Program-made: the position numbers and the translations under genes
Origin: Hymenobacter arizonensis
GTDB taxonomy: Bacteria > Bacteroidota > Bacteroidia > Cytophagales > Hymenobacteraceae
Reading direction: 5' to 3'
Assembly (NCBI RefSeq): GCF_900115775.1
Contig: NZ_FOXS01000001.1
Coordinates: 310,001-374,000, forward strand
Length of the DNA stretch: 64,000 nucleotides
Notes under the pieces: generated by a model
Told to the model about the DNA's origin: nothing
Databases searched by the model: none
Seen by the model: only the letters and a program-made list of their open reading frames with translations
Shown: piece after piece, positions 43,589 through 52,332 of the stretch
How positions within the stretch are numbered: the stretch's first letter is position 1
How the letters are laid out: the number at the start of each line of letters is the position of its first letter

Positions 43589-44641
43589 ATGCCCACCACC
43601 GAAACCCACGCCCAGGTACAGGACTATTACGGCTCCCAGCTCCAAACCAGCCAGGACCTGCTCACCAACGCCTGCTGCACCGACGATATTCCGCTGGCGC
43701 ACCGCCGCATTCTGGCGCAGCTGGCCCCCGAGGTACTGGACAAATACTACGGCTGCGGCGTCTGTATCCCCGAAGCTATTGAAGGCTGCACCGTGCTGGA
43801 CTTGGGCAGCGGCTCGGGCCGCGACGCTTATTTGCTCTCCAAACTTGTGGGCGAAAGCGGCCACGTGATTGGGGTTGACATGACGGAGGAGCAACTCGAT
43901 GTCGCGCGCCGCAACGTCGATTTCCACACCGAAAAATTCGGCTACAGCCAGCCCAACGTGGAGTTTCGCCACGGCTACATCGAGGATTTGCAAGCGGCCG
44001 GCCTTCCTGACAACAGCGTCGACATTGTGGTGAGCAACTGCGTGCTTAACCTGAGCACTGACAAAGAAGCTACCTACCGCGAGATTTTCCGGGTGCTGAA
44101 GCCCGGCGGCGAGCTTTTCATCGCCGACGTATTTGCCGACCGCCGCGTGCCCGAAACCCTGCGCCAGGACCCCGTTCTCTACGGCGAGTGCCTGAGCGGG
44201 GCCATGTACTCCGAAGACTTCCGCCGCCTGCTGCTGAGCTTGGGCGTGCACGACTACCGCCTGTTTTCCAGCCGCCGACTCACCATCAATAACCCCGAGA
44301 TTGAGGCCAAAGTCGGTAACATCGGGTTCTATTCCTTCACGGTACGCGCCTTCAAGCTCGACCTCGAAGACCGCTGCGAAGACCACGGGCAGGTAGCTAC
44401 CTACCTGGGCACGGTGCCCGGCCAGCCCACGCAGTTTGTGCTCGACGACCATCACACCTTTGAAACCGGCCGGCCTATGCTGGTGTGCGGCAACACCGCT
44501 GCTATGTTAAGCGAAACCCGCTATGCGCCTTATTTTCAGGTGGTAGGAGATAAGAGCAAGCATTTTGGCTTGTTTGACTGCGGCCCCGCACCGGCCACTG
44601 CCAAAGCTTCGGGCGAAGCATCGGGCAGCAGCTGCTGCTAA
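43589..44641 (+). CDS. arsM: Arsenite methyltransferase
   Basis: 350 residues. SAM-binding motif DLGSGSGRD (71-79), VIGVDMTEEQLDVAR, NCVLNLSTDKEATYREIFRV and VLKPGGELFIADVFADRRVP are the ArsM pattern. Cys151 and Cys201 are 50 residues apart, as in the two catalytic As(III)-binding Cys of known ArsM; further Cys at 29-30, 56 and 59 can supply the N-terminal pair. A C-terminal SSCC adds two more. It methylates As(III) using SAM in the cytoplasm. No arsR, arsB/acr3 or arsC is next to it; the neighbour is a metal efflux locus. Confidence 0.92.
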   Translation: MPTTETHAQVQDYYGSQLQTSQDLLTNACCTDDIPLAHRRILAQLAPEVLDKYYGCGVCIPEAIEGCTVLDLGSGSGRDAYLLSKLVGESGHVIGVDMTEEQLDVARRNVDFHTEKFGYSQPNVEFRHGYIEDLQAAGLPDNSVDIVVSNCVLNLSTDKEATYREIFRVLKPGGELFIADVFADRRVPETLRQDPVLYGECLSGAMYSEDFRRLLLSLGVHDYRLFSSRRLTINNPEIEAKVGNIGFYSFTVRAFKLDLEDRCEDHGQVATYLGTVPGQPTQFVLDDHHTFETGRPMLVCGNTAAMLSETRYAPYFQVVGDKSKHFGLFDCGPAPATAKASGEASGSSCC

Positions 44642-44646
44642 AGTAA

Positions 44647-44748
44647 CCCTACCCCCGGCCCCTCTCCAAAAAAGAGGGGAGCCACGATAGGGCGGAGCTG
44701 AATCGTCAGGCTCTCCCTCTTTTTTGGAGAGGGGGCCGGGGGGTGAGG
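44647..44748. repeat. Pyrimidine/purine-rich inverted repeat between convergent genes
   Basis: Arms 44647-44683 and 44709-44748 are imperfect reverse complements (CCCCTCTCCAAAAAAGAGGG core, CCCCCGGCCC outside). It sits between convergent arsM and the flippase gene, so it probably ends both transcripts, the T6/A6 tracts serving as U-runs inside the stem. Confidence 0.7.
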
Positions 44749-44763
44749 TTTAATAGGTGCGTT

Positions 44764-46248
44764 CTACCGCGCCAGCCGGTTTCTCAAATTTGCCAGGAGA
44801 GCCTCGGCTTCGGGGGCCGCGTGGGTGAGCAGCACGCCGGCAGTGTAGAGCACGGTGAGCACACCGCCGCGAAGCAGCAGCGTAAGCCAGATATTGCCGG
44901 TTTCGGGCAGTGCCCAGGCTACTAATCCGGCCCCTGCGGCTACTGCCAAGATGCGAGCGATGCGGCCATCAAACGGCTGCAGGCCAAATCGTTGCCATAC
45001 AAACCAAGTGCGGGCCACATTGATGCTGACCAGGGCAATGCCATACGAAAGAGCCGCCCCGTTCAGCCCGAGGCGTGGAATCAATAGCCAATTTAGAGCC
45101 ACCACGGCTATGGCCAGCGAGCTATTAAACAGCAAGTCGAGCCGGTAGCGCGGCGAGGTTACGACAATGGTGGCATTAACGCCCGTGATGCCATCGAAGA
45201 GCCGGGCGGCAAGTAGCAGCAACACCGCCGTGCTGCCAGCGGCATACTCAGGGCGGTGAATAAGGCCAAAAATGAAGTCAAGGTTCAGGCCAATGCCCAG
45301 CGCGAGGTAGCAGCCCAGCAGTGTATTAACACGAGTGACGCGCTGATAAAAAAGTCCCATTTTACCCATGTCGCTTTCCTTCCAATACTCGGCGATGAGC
45401 GCAAAGGCGGTTTTGTTCAGGGCCCGAAAGGGTAGGGTGAGGGCCGTGCTGATGTTGGTGGCAATAAGGTAGATGCCCGCAGCGGCAAAGCTGATTTTAG
45501 CCCCCACCATAATGCTGTCGATGTTGAGCAGCACGGTGCCCGAAATGTTGCTCATTAGCGCAAATCCGCCAAAAGCCAGCATTTCGCCCAGGGGCTTGAT
45601 GCGGAGCGCGGCCCGGGTAGGCCGCAGATGCAACTCGCCAATTACTGCCAGGTAGCAAGCCAGCAGCACCGCCACCACCGCGTAGGCCCCCGCGTACGCC
45701 AGCACAAAACCCTCAAAGCTGATGTAGTGCGTGCTATAGGCTACCGCGGCGCCCACAATCAGCAGTCGCAACAAAATCTCCTGGCAAAACGACGCGAACG
45801 AGGTGTGAAACAGCGACTTGAGGTAGGCGTCCTGCAAGGCCCCCAGCATGATGGCTCCGGCCAGTGCAATAGCTACGCGGTAATGTTGCGAAAGCAGCAT
45901 CGCATCCTCGGCCGAGTACCAGCGCAGTACCAAGGGTTTGCCCAGGCTCATTATTATTGCCACCAGCACAAAGCCCAGGAGCGGCAGCCCCAGCAGCAGC
46001 GGCAAAAAACCGCCGTGGTTGCGCCCCTGGTTGCGGAAGTACGGGAAGTAGCGCAGCCCTGCGCTGCCAAAACCAAAGGCGCTCACCTGCGCGCCAATTG
46101 TGGCAAACGATACCAGCAATCCCGTCAGGCCGATTTGCCCTGGCGTGAGCAGCCGGGGTAAGATGAGAATGGTATTGACAAAGCCTATGGCCAGGCCGAC
46201 GTAGGAAATCAGGGTGTTGCGGATGCCCTGGCGCTGAACTATGCCCAA
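44764..46248 (-). CDS. Wzx-type polysaccharide flippase (MATE/MOP superfamily), TTG start
   Basis: 494 residues with about 12-14 membrane helices and the Wzx-like start VQRQGIRNTLISYVGLAIGF, LTPGQIGLTGLLVSFATIG. The first codon is TTG at 46248: an in-frame TAA directly precedes it and there is no nearby internal ATG. It should flip a lipid-linked glycan unit across the inner membrane. It is the last gene of the nonulosonate-type glycan cluster, 44 nt after the deacetylase gene. C-terminal end LLANLRNRLAR. Confidence 0.88.
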   Translation of the reverse strand: MGIVQRQGIRNTLISYVGLAIGFVNTILILPRLLTPGQIGLTGLLVSFATIGAQVSAFGFGSAGLRYFPYFRNQGRNHGGFLPLLLGLPLLGFVLVAIIMSLGKPLVLRWYSAEDAMLLSQHYRVAIALAGAIMLGALQDAYLKSLFHTSFASFCQEILLRLLIVGAAVAYSTHYISFEGFVLAYAGAYAVVAVLLACYLAVIGELHLRPTRAALRIKPLGEMLAFGGFALMSNISGTVLLNIDSIMVGAKISFAAAGIYLIATNISTALTLPFRALNKTAFALIAEYWKESDMGKMGLFYQRVTRVNTLLGCYLALGIGLNLDFIFGLIHRPEYAAGSTAVLLLLAARLFDGITGVNATIVVTSPRYRLDLLFNSSLAIAVVALNWLLIPRLGLNGAALSYGIALVSINVARTWFVWQRFGLQPFDGRIARILAVAAGAGLVAWALPETGNIWLTLLLRGGVLTVLYTAGVLLTHAAPEAEALLANLRNRLAR

Positions 46249-46292
46249 TTAGATGAGGTGGTGAAATCGTAAAGAAGTGGAAAAGGCCAACC

Positions 46293-47675
46293 CTAGCGGC
46301 GGAAAGCCTGGCAAATTTCGGCACCGGTGAGGAATGCCGTCCCACGCTGCTGCAAATAACTCATCAGCTCGGCGAACTGCTGAGGGCCGTTTTTAGTATT
46401 GGCGGGGTCAAAATTTTCGTTGTGCCAAAGCACAGTGGCTACGCCGCCAAACTGTTCTATCTCGGCTAGCATGGGCCGCAGAGCCGGCAGTACTTCCTCG
46501 GGGCGCAGGTTTAAGTAGCTGGGGTGGTGCAGGGTCGCATCCATCACGTTCAGGGGGATTTCCAGGAAGTGGTGGGCTGCCTCAGTTACAAAGTTGAAGG
46601 GGAAAAAGGGCAAGCAGTAGGAATGCCGAAAGCCAAAATGCTCGGCAAACCCCAAGGTTGAATCGTATTCAAAGCCGATGGCATCGACCAGGGCCGGGGT
46701 AAGCCGGGGCTCCCAGCGCAGGTAATGAAAGCGCAGTCCGCTGGGGCCATCGAGCACTTTGCCGACTTCCTGATTGAGGCGCTCCGCATCGGTAGCGGTG
46801 CCAATGCTGCCGTGTAAGCCTAGTTCGCAGCCCTGTGCTTGCAGAGCCGAAAACCTGTTCTTCAATGACGGCGATAAAACGTAGTCTGCATTGGGCGTGC
46901 CATCAGCTCCGGGGCGGTGCTCCGGGAGCACGAAGAATGTTGAACGGGCCCCGTAGGCGGCGGTAGCAGCTGCTACAGCTTCGAGGTTATCCCAAGCATC
47001 GGGCTGGGTCAGGTGCCGGCCCAAAAGTTTTCCAAAATCCAGCAGGTGGCCTCGCTGCAGTGCTGCTTTGGCGGGGCCTTTCCAGGCACTGCGCAGGTTG
47101 TCGATGTCGTGGCTGATGAAAGTGGCGAAGGGAGCACCTGCTACCCATGCCCGGGGCCGGATACGCTGCCCCGTAACGTGCTCGATGGCGGTTTTCAGCA
47201 CATCGAAATAATAGTTGACCACGGGCAGGGTCACGAATCCGTACTGCTTTTGCACACTGGCAGCGTAAGGAAAGCGTCCGTGCTGGTCGCGGGCATTAAC
47301 GTAGTATTCCTGCCAGCCACTGAGCAGATAAAAAGCCGCTGAGATAATGTCGGAGTTGATGATGGCGCGGTCTGGCCGAAGTTCCAGCAGCGGGGCACCA
47401 GGGCTGGCGTCAAAGAAGAAGGGCACCTGTGTTCCGAGCCAGTCGCGCAGGGTAGGCGCCGGCGGGTAGGCGAGTGTTTGGATGAAAAAGTCGGCCGCAC
47501 CGTCCTTAATTACTATTCCCGGTTCTATGGCCGAATCGCCAATGCGCACGTCGGGTACTTCCAAATAGGCCAGCCGAAAATGCTTCATTACATACGCCAG
47601 CCGAGCTGCTGGCGACACGGTTCCAACAGCAGGAGCGGGCAGCGGCGTAACAGCGCTGGGAAGTGAAAGAGGCAT
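46293..47675 (-). CDS. Polysaccharide deacetylase family protein
   Basis: 460 residues from the ATG at 47675 (a GTG 6 nt upstream is possible). The C-terminal half has a polysaccharide-deacetylase fold with metal-binding motif FISHDIDNLRSAW (Asp/His), GSIGTATDAERL, and HNENFDPANTKNG near the end. The N-terminal third (LAYVMKHFRLAYLEVPDVRI, LLSGWQEYYVNARDQHGRFP) is the extra domain commonly found in deacetylases of Bacteroidota glycan clusters. No signal peptide is seen, so it may act on a cytoplasmic lipid-linked sugar. Between the glycosyltransferase and flippase genes. Confidence 0.83.
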   Translation of the reverse strand: MPLSLPSAVTPLPAPAVGTVSPAARLAYVMKHFRLAYLEVPDVRIGDSAIEPGIVIKDGAADFFIQTLAYPPAPTLRDWLGTQVPFFFDASPGAPLLELRPDRAIINSDIISAAFYLLSGWQEYYVNARDQHGRFPYAASVQKQYGFVTLPVVNYYFDVLKTAIEHVTGQRIRPRAWVAGAPFATFISHDIDNLRSAWKGPAKAALQRGHLLDFGKLLGRHLTQPDAWDNLEAVAAATAAYGARSTFFVLPEHRPGADGTPNADYVLSPSLKNRFSALQAQGCELGLHGSIGTATDAERLNQEVGKVLDGPSGLRFHYLRWEPRLTPALVDAIGFEYDSTLGFAEHFGFRHSYCLPFFPFNFVTEAAHHFLEIPLNVMDATLHHPSYLNLRPEEVLPALRPMLAEIEQFGGVATVLWHNENFDPANTKNGPQQFAELMSYLQQRGTAFLTGAEICQAFRR

Positions 47676-47788
47676 GGCCACGAAGTTATGTCCTGGCCCG
47701 GTGAGCTACCGATGATGCCGTTGTGAGGGAAAATGTTTCTACGTGATGGCAGCGGAGGCTAGGAGAGACCGTCACCTTGTAACCGCCC

Positions 47789-49132
47789 TTAGCCCAGCCA
47801 ATCAGTAATTATTTTGATAGCCAGCGCCTGGCTTTGGCTTTCGTATTCGGTGCCAATGGTAGCGTTGTAATAAGCCGCCCGCTGAAAGTGCGTCAGCGGT
47901 TTTTCGCGCTGGTACTGCTGCAGGAAATCGCGCAGCTCGGGCAAGCTTTGCGCATGGTCGACCAACTCATGGGCCACGTACCCATAATAATCATGGATTA
48001 ACGGGTTGGCGCTGAACTGATAATAGATACTAACCAGATTCAGCAGCGTAGCTTCCAAGTGCGTGGAGGTATCGGCGGCAATCAGGGCGTCGTGGCCTTG
48101 CAGGAAAGCAAACACATTTTCCTGCCGGGCATCCGACCATTGCAGCTGGGGCAAAGTGCAGCGGAGGGAGTTGAAATCTCGCGGGTCGCTGGGGTGGGGG
48201 CGCAGGGTAAAGACAAGCTCAGGGAGCTCCTGCATCAGGAACGCCAGAGCTTCGGCAATGGCCGGCAAAGGGTCGTGCACATTACAGGCCAAGCCCACGC
48301 GGGTTACCCGGGGGCGCAGATTTTTCTCCTTCAGGAAAGCATCGGCTTTGGGCATGCCCACCAGCTCGACGCGGCCGTGCACGGGGCCGCACTGCCCGTA
48401 TTTGTCCAAAGCATCCTGGCCTTCCAATAGGCTAAGGTCGAAGCCCAGCGGTGGGAAATGCACGCTCACGCTGGCGTGCTGAATGTAGGCCGTGGGCACG
48501 CCCTCGGCGCGGCAGGCCAGCAGCAGGGAGCGAGAATCGTCGTTGTGGTCGTTGGAAAATATGACAGCTCGCGGCCGGTAGTGGCGCAGGGCCCGACGGT
48601 ACACTTCGTAGTAGCCGATGGCGTAAAAAATAAAGTCGAAGAAGCGCCAGGCTTTGCGTTCATCAGTGCGCAGCAGCCCCAAAAAAACGTAGGGAAACTG
48701 CCAGTAGTAAAGCAGCTTGCGCCGCAGCGAAAGGCGATTTACCACGGACCCGTAGCGGCCGATGTTCTTGCCCTGGCCGGCCACCAGCACCGCGTCGGGG
48801 CGCGCTTGCTTGATGAATTCTAGTGCATTGTAGTTGTTGGCACTCACCACGTAGAGCCACACTGCGTCCTGCAGTGTCTCGGGGTTGCGAATGGGTTGAA
48901 AGATGTTGCCCACCAGCCGCAGGCCCGCGTAGCCCAGCACCCGCGCCAAACGCTTGAGCGGGTTGGCCGGCGAGATGCTGGCCATGGCCGCTGCCGGCAC
49001 TGACGCAAACATGTCTGTGAAGCGCAACTGCAAAATGTCACGCAGCCGGGGGATGAGTTTTAGGGTATGGGGGTAAGAGGGTGTGAGGGTAGGAGTTTTC
49101 ACCGAAGCAGTAACTCTGGAACTTGTTGACAT
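47789..49132 (-). CDS. Putative GT-B-fold surface-glycan glycosyltransferase
   Basis: 447 residues from the ATG at 49132; an internal ATG at 49012 is an alternative, because the N-terminal PTLTPSYPHTL is encoded by a simple repeat like that at the end of pseI. Middle and C-terminal parts show a capsule-biosynthesis or CDP-glycerol-transferase-like pattern: RPRAVIFSNDHNDDSRSLLL, AYIQHASVSVHFPPL, LEGQDALDKYGQCG, VGMPKADAF, FTLRPHPSDPRDFNS and HDALIAADTSTHLEATLL. The last resembles the donor-site region of sialyl- and polysialyl-type transferases. Given pseI next door, it may transfer a nonulosonic acid. Assignment is by pattern and context only. Confidence 0.6.
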   Translation of the reverse strand: MSTSSRVTASVKTPTLTPSYPHTLKLIPRLRDILQLRFTDMFASVPAAAMASISPANPLKRLARVLGYAGLRLVGNIFQPIRNPETLQDAVWLYVVSANNYNALEFIKQARPDAVLVAGQGKNIGRYGSVVNRLSLRRKLLYYWQFPYVFLGLLRTDERKAWRFFDFIFYAIGYYEVYRRALRHYRPRAVIFSNDHNDDSRSLLLACRAEGVPTAYIQHASVSVHFPPLGFDLSLLEGQDALDKYGQCGPVHGRVELVGMPKADAFLKEKNLRPRVTRVGLACNVHDPLPAIAEALAFLMQELPELVFTLRPHPSDPRDFNSLRCTLPQLQWSDARQENVFAFLQGHDALIAADTSTHLEATLLNLVSIYYQFSANPLIHDYYGYVAHELVDHAQSLPELRDFLQQYQREKPLTHFQRAAYYNATIGTEYESQSQALAIKIITDWLG

Positions 49133-49184
49133 GCTCTTGAAAACTGAAATTCTAGCTAAAGTATCACCCTCATACCCTCATACC
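49060..49184. repeat. Simple GAGGGTA-type repeat pair spanning the glycosyltransferase start
   Basis: TATGGGGGTAAGAGGGTGTG and neighbours (about 49060-49094) and the reverse-complement-like TCACCCTCATACCCTCATAC (49164-49184) form a loose inverted pair. One copy encodes the predicted N-terminus of the glycosyltransferase and the other contains the stop codon of pseI. Confidence 0.55.
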
Positions 49185-50221
49185 GCTTCCCACGTCAGGG
49201 GAGTACCGGGTTTCAGGTCGCGAGTGGCCTTGCGGCCCAGCACCACGTCCCAATTCCGGGGCCAGAGGCCGTCGCCGGGGCGAATGATTTTCAGGTTGTC
49301 GGCAGTAAGCTCCTCGCCCGCTGCAATGGGTTTGGCCACGTAGATGCTGCGCTTGTAGAGCCGGCTTTTTTCCTCGCCGGTCTGAATACAGAGCTGCACG
49401 GTGCCCAGCGCCTGGTGGGCGCGCTCAGTTTCTTCAACCAGGCTTTTGAGTTCGTCGGGCTCCAGCGAAAACGCCGAATCCACGCCGCCTTCGGCCCGGC
49501 TCAGGGTGAAGTGCTTTTCGATAACGCAGGCGCCGAGGGCCACGGCCGCCACGCTGGCGCCTACGCCCATGGTGTGGTCGCTCAGGCCAATGGGACAGCC
49601 GAAAGTTTCGGCCAGCACCGGAATGGTGCGCAGGTTGGTGTTGGCTGGCGAGGCCGGGTAGGTGCTGGTGCACTTGAGCAGCACCAGCTCGCGGCAGCCG
49701 GCCTCGCGCAGCACGCGCACGGCATCGTCGATTTCGGCCAGGGTGGCGGCGCCGGTGCTCACAATCACGGGCTTGCCGGTGGCAGCTACTTTGCGCAGCA
49801 GCGGCCAGTGGGCGTTTTCGAAGGAAGCAATTTTATAAGCAGGCACGTCCAGCTGCTCCAAAAAATCGACCGCTGTTTCGTCAAAGGGCGAGCTGAAGGC
49901 CAGCATGCCGTGCTGGCGGGCGCGGGCAAATAGCTCGGCGTGCCACGCCCAGGGCGTGTGGGCTTCTTCGTAGAGCTTGTACAGATTTTTGCCTTCCCAC
50001 AGCGACTGGCCTTCTTCATCGATAGCGAAGCCGGTGTCCATGGTGATGGTATCGGCCGTGTAAGTCTGCAGCTTAAGGGCATCGACGCCAGCGGCCGCAG
50101 CGGCATCCACCAGGGCCAGAGCCCGCTCCAAGCTTTGGTTGTGGTTGCCCGACATTTCGGCAATGATAAACGGCTTGTGCGCGGGCCCCACGAGGCGGCC
50201 GCCAATTGATATTTCGGTCAT
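49178..50221 (-). CDS. pseI: Pseudaminic acid synthase (NeuB/PseI family)
   Basis: 347 residues from the ATG at 50221 (MTEISIGGRLVGPAHKPFII). NeuB-fold motifs: AEMSGNHNQSLERALALVDA, KLQTYTADTITM, PFDETAVDFLEQL, PAYKIASFENAHWPLLRKVA, KCTSTYPASPANTNL and LSDHTMGVGASVAAVALGA; a SAF (antifreeze-like) domain follows at about 285-347 (KRSIYVAKPIAAGEELTADN). It joins a 6-deoxy diacetamido hexose with phosphoenolpyruvate. FDETAVDFL and KIASFE favour PseI over NeuB or LegI, but the exact sugar is not proven. It is followed by the glycosyltransferase gene after 45 nt. Confidence 0.88.
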   Translation of the reverse strand: MTEISIGGRLVGPAHKPFIIAEMSGNHNQSLERALALVDAAAAAGVDALKLQTYTADTITMDTGFAIDEEGQSLWEGKNLYKLYEEAHTPWAWHAELFARARQHGMLAFSSPFDETAVDFLEQLDVPAYKIASFENAHWPLLRKVAATGKPVIVSTGAATLAEIDDAVRVLREAGCRELVLLKCTSTYPASPANTNLRTIPVLAETFGCPIGLSDHTMGVGASVAAVALGACVIEKHFTLSRAEGGVDSAFSLEPDELKSLVEETERAHQALGTVQLCIQTGEEKSRLYKRSIYVAKPIAAGEELTADNLKIIRPGDGLWPRNWDVVLGRKATRDLKPGTPLTWEAV

Positions 50222-50615
50222 TTTAGGACTAATCAAGTCAGGCGGCAAAGGTAGGTACTTACGCAGTCAAGCCCTATTCCTGAGGGCCTGCTTGTGGCAG
50301 GTGCCCTTTGGGGTGTTATTTCCAAAGAGGCCAATGTAGGGCAGCAGTCCGGGTTAGCATTTCGAGTTTACGAAACTCATCTAGTAAACCCGTTTTCTAT
50401 ACTTTGAAGGGTAAACCTGTTTTAAAACATAATACTTGATGGCAGGGGCTGCTGTCAGGTATTGAGTTGTTTAGTTTTATTCATTGAAGCGAGGTTTATT
50501 TCGCACAGTAGTGATGATTTTTGAAGTAATACTCCTGAAAAGAGTAAAATATCGTTGCTGAAGTTCATCGTCTGGGGTAATTTCGGGGCATTAATCCGCG
50601 CTTGTTCCCCGGCCT
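50222..50615. other. A/T-rich interval between divergent pseI and acyltransferase genes
   Basis: 394 nt, clearly richer in A and T than the flanks, with no coding signal. It should hold divergent promoters. TATACTTTG at about 50398-50406 resembles a -7 box with one extra base. The composition change suggests a junction between pieces of different origin. Confidence 0.45.
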
Positions 50616-51770
50616 ATGAGGTACATTGTCCAACTCGACGCGCTGCGGGGAGTGGCCATCCTGTTCGTGTTGTGCAACCACACCCTGCCCCACGACCATT
50701 TGTTGTTTAAGTTCTCGGAGCGCGTGTCCGGGCCCGACGTCTTCTTTACCCTCAGCGGCTTTCTCATCACGGCCCTGCTGCTCAAGGACCGCCGGGCTGT
50801 AGCTCAACAGCGGATTACAACAGCCGGCGTATTCAAAAACTTCTTCCTTAAACGGGCCCTGCGCCTTTACCCAGCCTATTTTCTGGTGCTGGCCGCCGAC
50901 CGGGTGTTGACTGGAAATTCGACGTTCAGCTACGTTCCTTACCTGACTTTCACGTCCAACTGGGTTATCGCTGCGCAGCAGGCTTGGGGCCCACTACCGC
51001 CCCTGTGGACCTTAGCGGTCGAGCAACAGTTTTACCTTTTCTGGCCGGTGGTCGTGCTCCTGCTGCCCAAAAAGTGGGTGCCGTACGCCATAACGCTCTG
51101 CGTCGGGGTGGGGCTCTACAGCCAGTACGTGCTGCCCCTGCCCCCCATCGGGCTCAGCCACGTGCTGCCCCACGCGTGCCTGGACGCGCTGGGCCTGGGC
51201 GCGTTGCTAGCCTGGGTGGTCGTTGAAAAACCTCAGCACTTCGCCTTGGTCTACCGGGTCCTCGGCGGACTGGCGCTGGTCAGCGGGCTCCTGATGCTGG
51301 GTTTAAGTTTGTGGGAGTGGCCGTTTATTTTGCAACAGCGCACCCTGACGGCCTTGGTAGTGGTGTGGCTCATTGGCTACTTCGTGGCGCGGGGAGACCA
51401 ACCGGGCGGCGTAGTGAACGCCGTTTTCACATACAAGCCCCTGCTCTTGATAGGCCAAATCAGCTACGGCCTCTACCTCTACCACACCACGGTGCTGTCC
51501 ACGGCATGGCCGTGGTTTGAGCGGCTCCATCGCCACCTGCCGTTCTACCAATCCATAGCGTACAGCAACCCCTTGCTGTTGGCCGAAAGCTTGGTGCTCC
51601 TCTTTGCCCTAGCCTGGTGCTCGTGGAAATTCCTGGAGCGGCCCCTTACCGGGCTGAGCAAGCACCTGGTGCGCAAAAAGACGCCCGTGGGGCTTGATTC
51701 CAGCCCTCCAGCCTTAATCGAAACCCTCGGCGAAGCGACTCCCTCGACCTTGCATCCGGTACGCTCTTAA
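50616..51770 (+). CDS. Acyltransferase 3 family protein (OafA-like)
   Basis: 384 residues with about ten membrane helices. Family motifs: VQLDALRGVAILFVLCNHT with conserved Arg and His, PDVFFTLSGFLITALLL, RALRLYPAYFLVL and TLAVEQQFYLFWPVVVLLLP. Such proteins O-acetylate surface sugars. It lies in the glycan cluster but on the opposite strand from its neighbours, consistent with a later insertion that changes decoration of the glycan. A serine-hydrolase relic follows. Confidence 0.9.
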   Translation: MRYIVQLDALRGVAILFVLCNHTLPHDHLLFKFSERVSGPDVFFTLSGFLITALLLKDRRAVAQQRITTAGVFKNFFLKRALRLYPAYFLVLAADRVLTGNSTFSYVPYLTFTSNWVIAAQQAWGPLPPLWTLAVEQQFYLFWPVVVLLLPKKWVPYAITLCVGVGLYSQYVLPLPPIGLSHVLPHACLDALGLGALLAWVVVEKPQHFALVYRVLGGLALVSGLLMLGLSLWEWPFILQQRTLTALVVVWLIGYFVARGDQPGGVVNAVFTYKPLLLIGQISYGLYLYHTTVLSTAWPWFERLHRHLPFYQSIAYSNPLLLAESLVLLFALAWCSWKFLERPLTGLSKHLVRKKTPVGLDSSPPALIETLGEATPSTLHPVRS

Positions 51771-51799
51771 ATGGTGGCCGGGTTTGGTGTTATTAGCGC

Positions 51800-52110
51800 G
51801 CCTACTTTGGCCGCTACCGCGATGCTTGGTTCGGCGACGTGAGCATCTCCGCAGAAGGCCAACAGCATTGTTCAAAGCCACCCACTCGCCCCGCCTCACG
51901 GGCCTGTTGCGGCCCTTCTGCGGCGACACCCGCGTGGTGCGCTGGCGGGACCGCACCTTTTTGCCCTTATCCCGATGTGTATGCGGCCTTCACGCGCAAG
52001 GCCAAGCCACCCGCCTCAAGCTGAATCTTATTTCAAACCTGCGGAACTTCAGCTACGATTTTCAGGACTTTAACTTGCAGCAGGTCATGGAAAACACGGT
52101 GCCAAAGTAG
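51800..52110 (+). pseudogene. Relic of the C-terminal (DUF3471-like) part of a serine hydrolase
   Basis: Joined across frames, the stretch reads AYFGRYRDAWFGDVSISAEG, then KATHSPRLTGLLRPFC and VVRWRDRTF, then YPDVYAAFTRKA, then LKLNLISNLRNFSYDFQDF. This is the order of the C-terminal DUF3471 domain that follows beta-lactamase-type serine hydrolases. At least three frame changes are needed and the catalytic domain is absent, so it is a dead fragment. Remaining DNA to 52332 shows nothing. Confidence 0.7.
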
Positions 52111-52332
52111 CAGCGCGGGCTGCTAGCAACTCGGGTTCCTGCCATCCCGACGAATGAGACAAAGTAAGCCCGCAGTTCTGCTGACTACCGCTTAGCGGAA
52201 AGGTTGAGAGAAACCTCGACTTCACGAAACCGGTGAATTGTTTCTACACTGGACACCCAATAAGCCCACCAAGTTGATTCTTGATGCTGTCTTCACAATG
52301 GCCAAGTAGTCAGCGTCTACCAAGTAAGCTTC

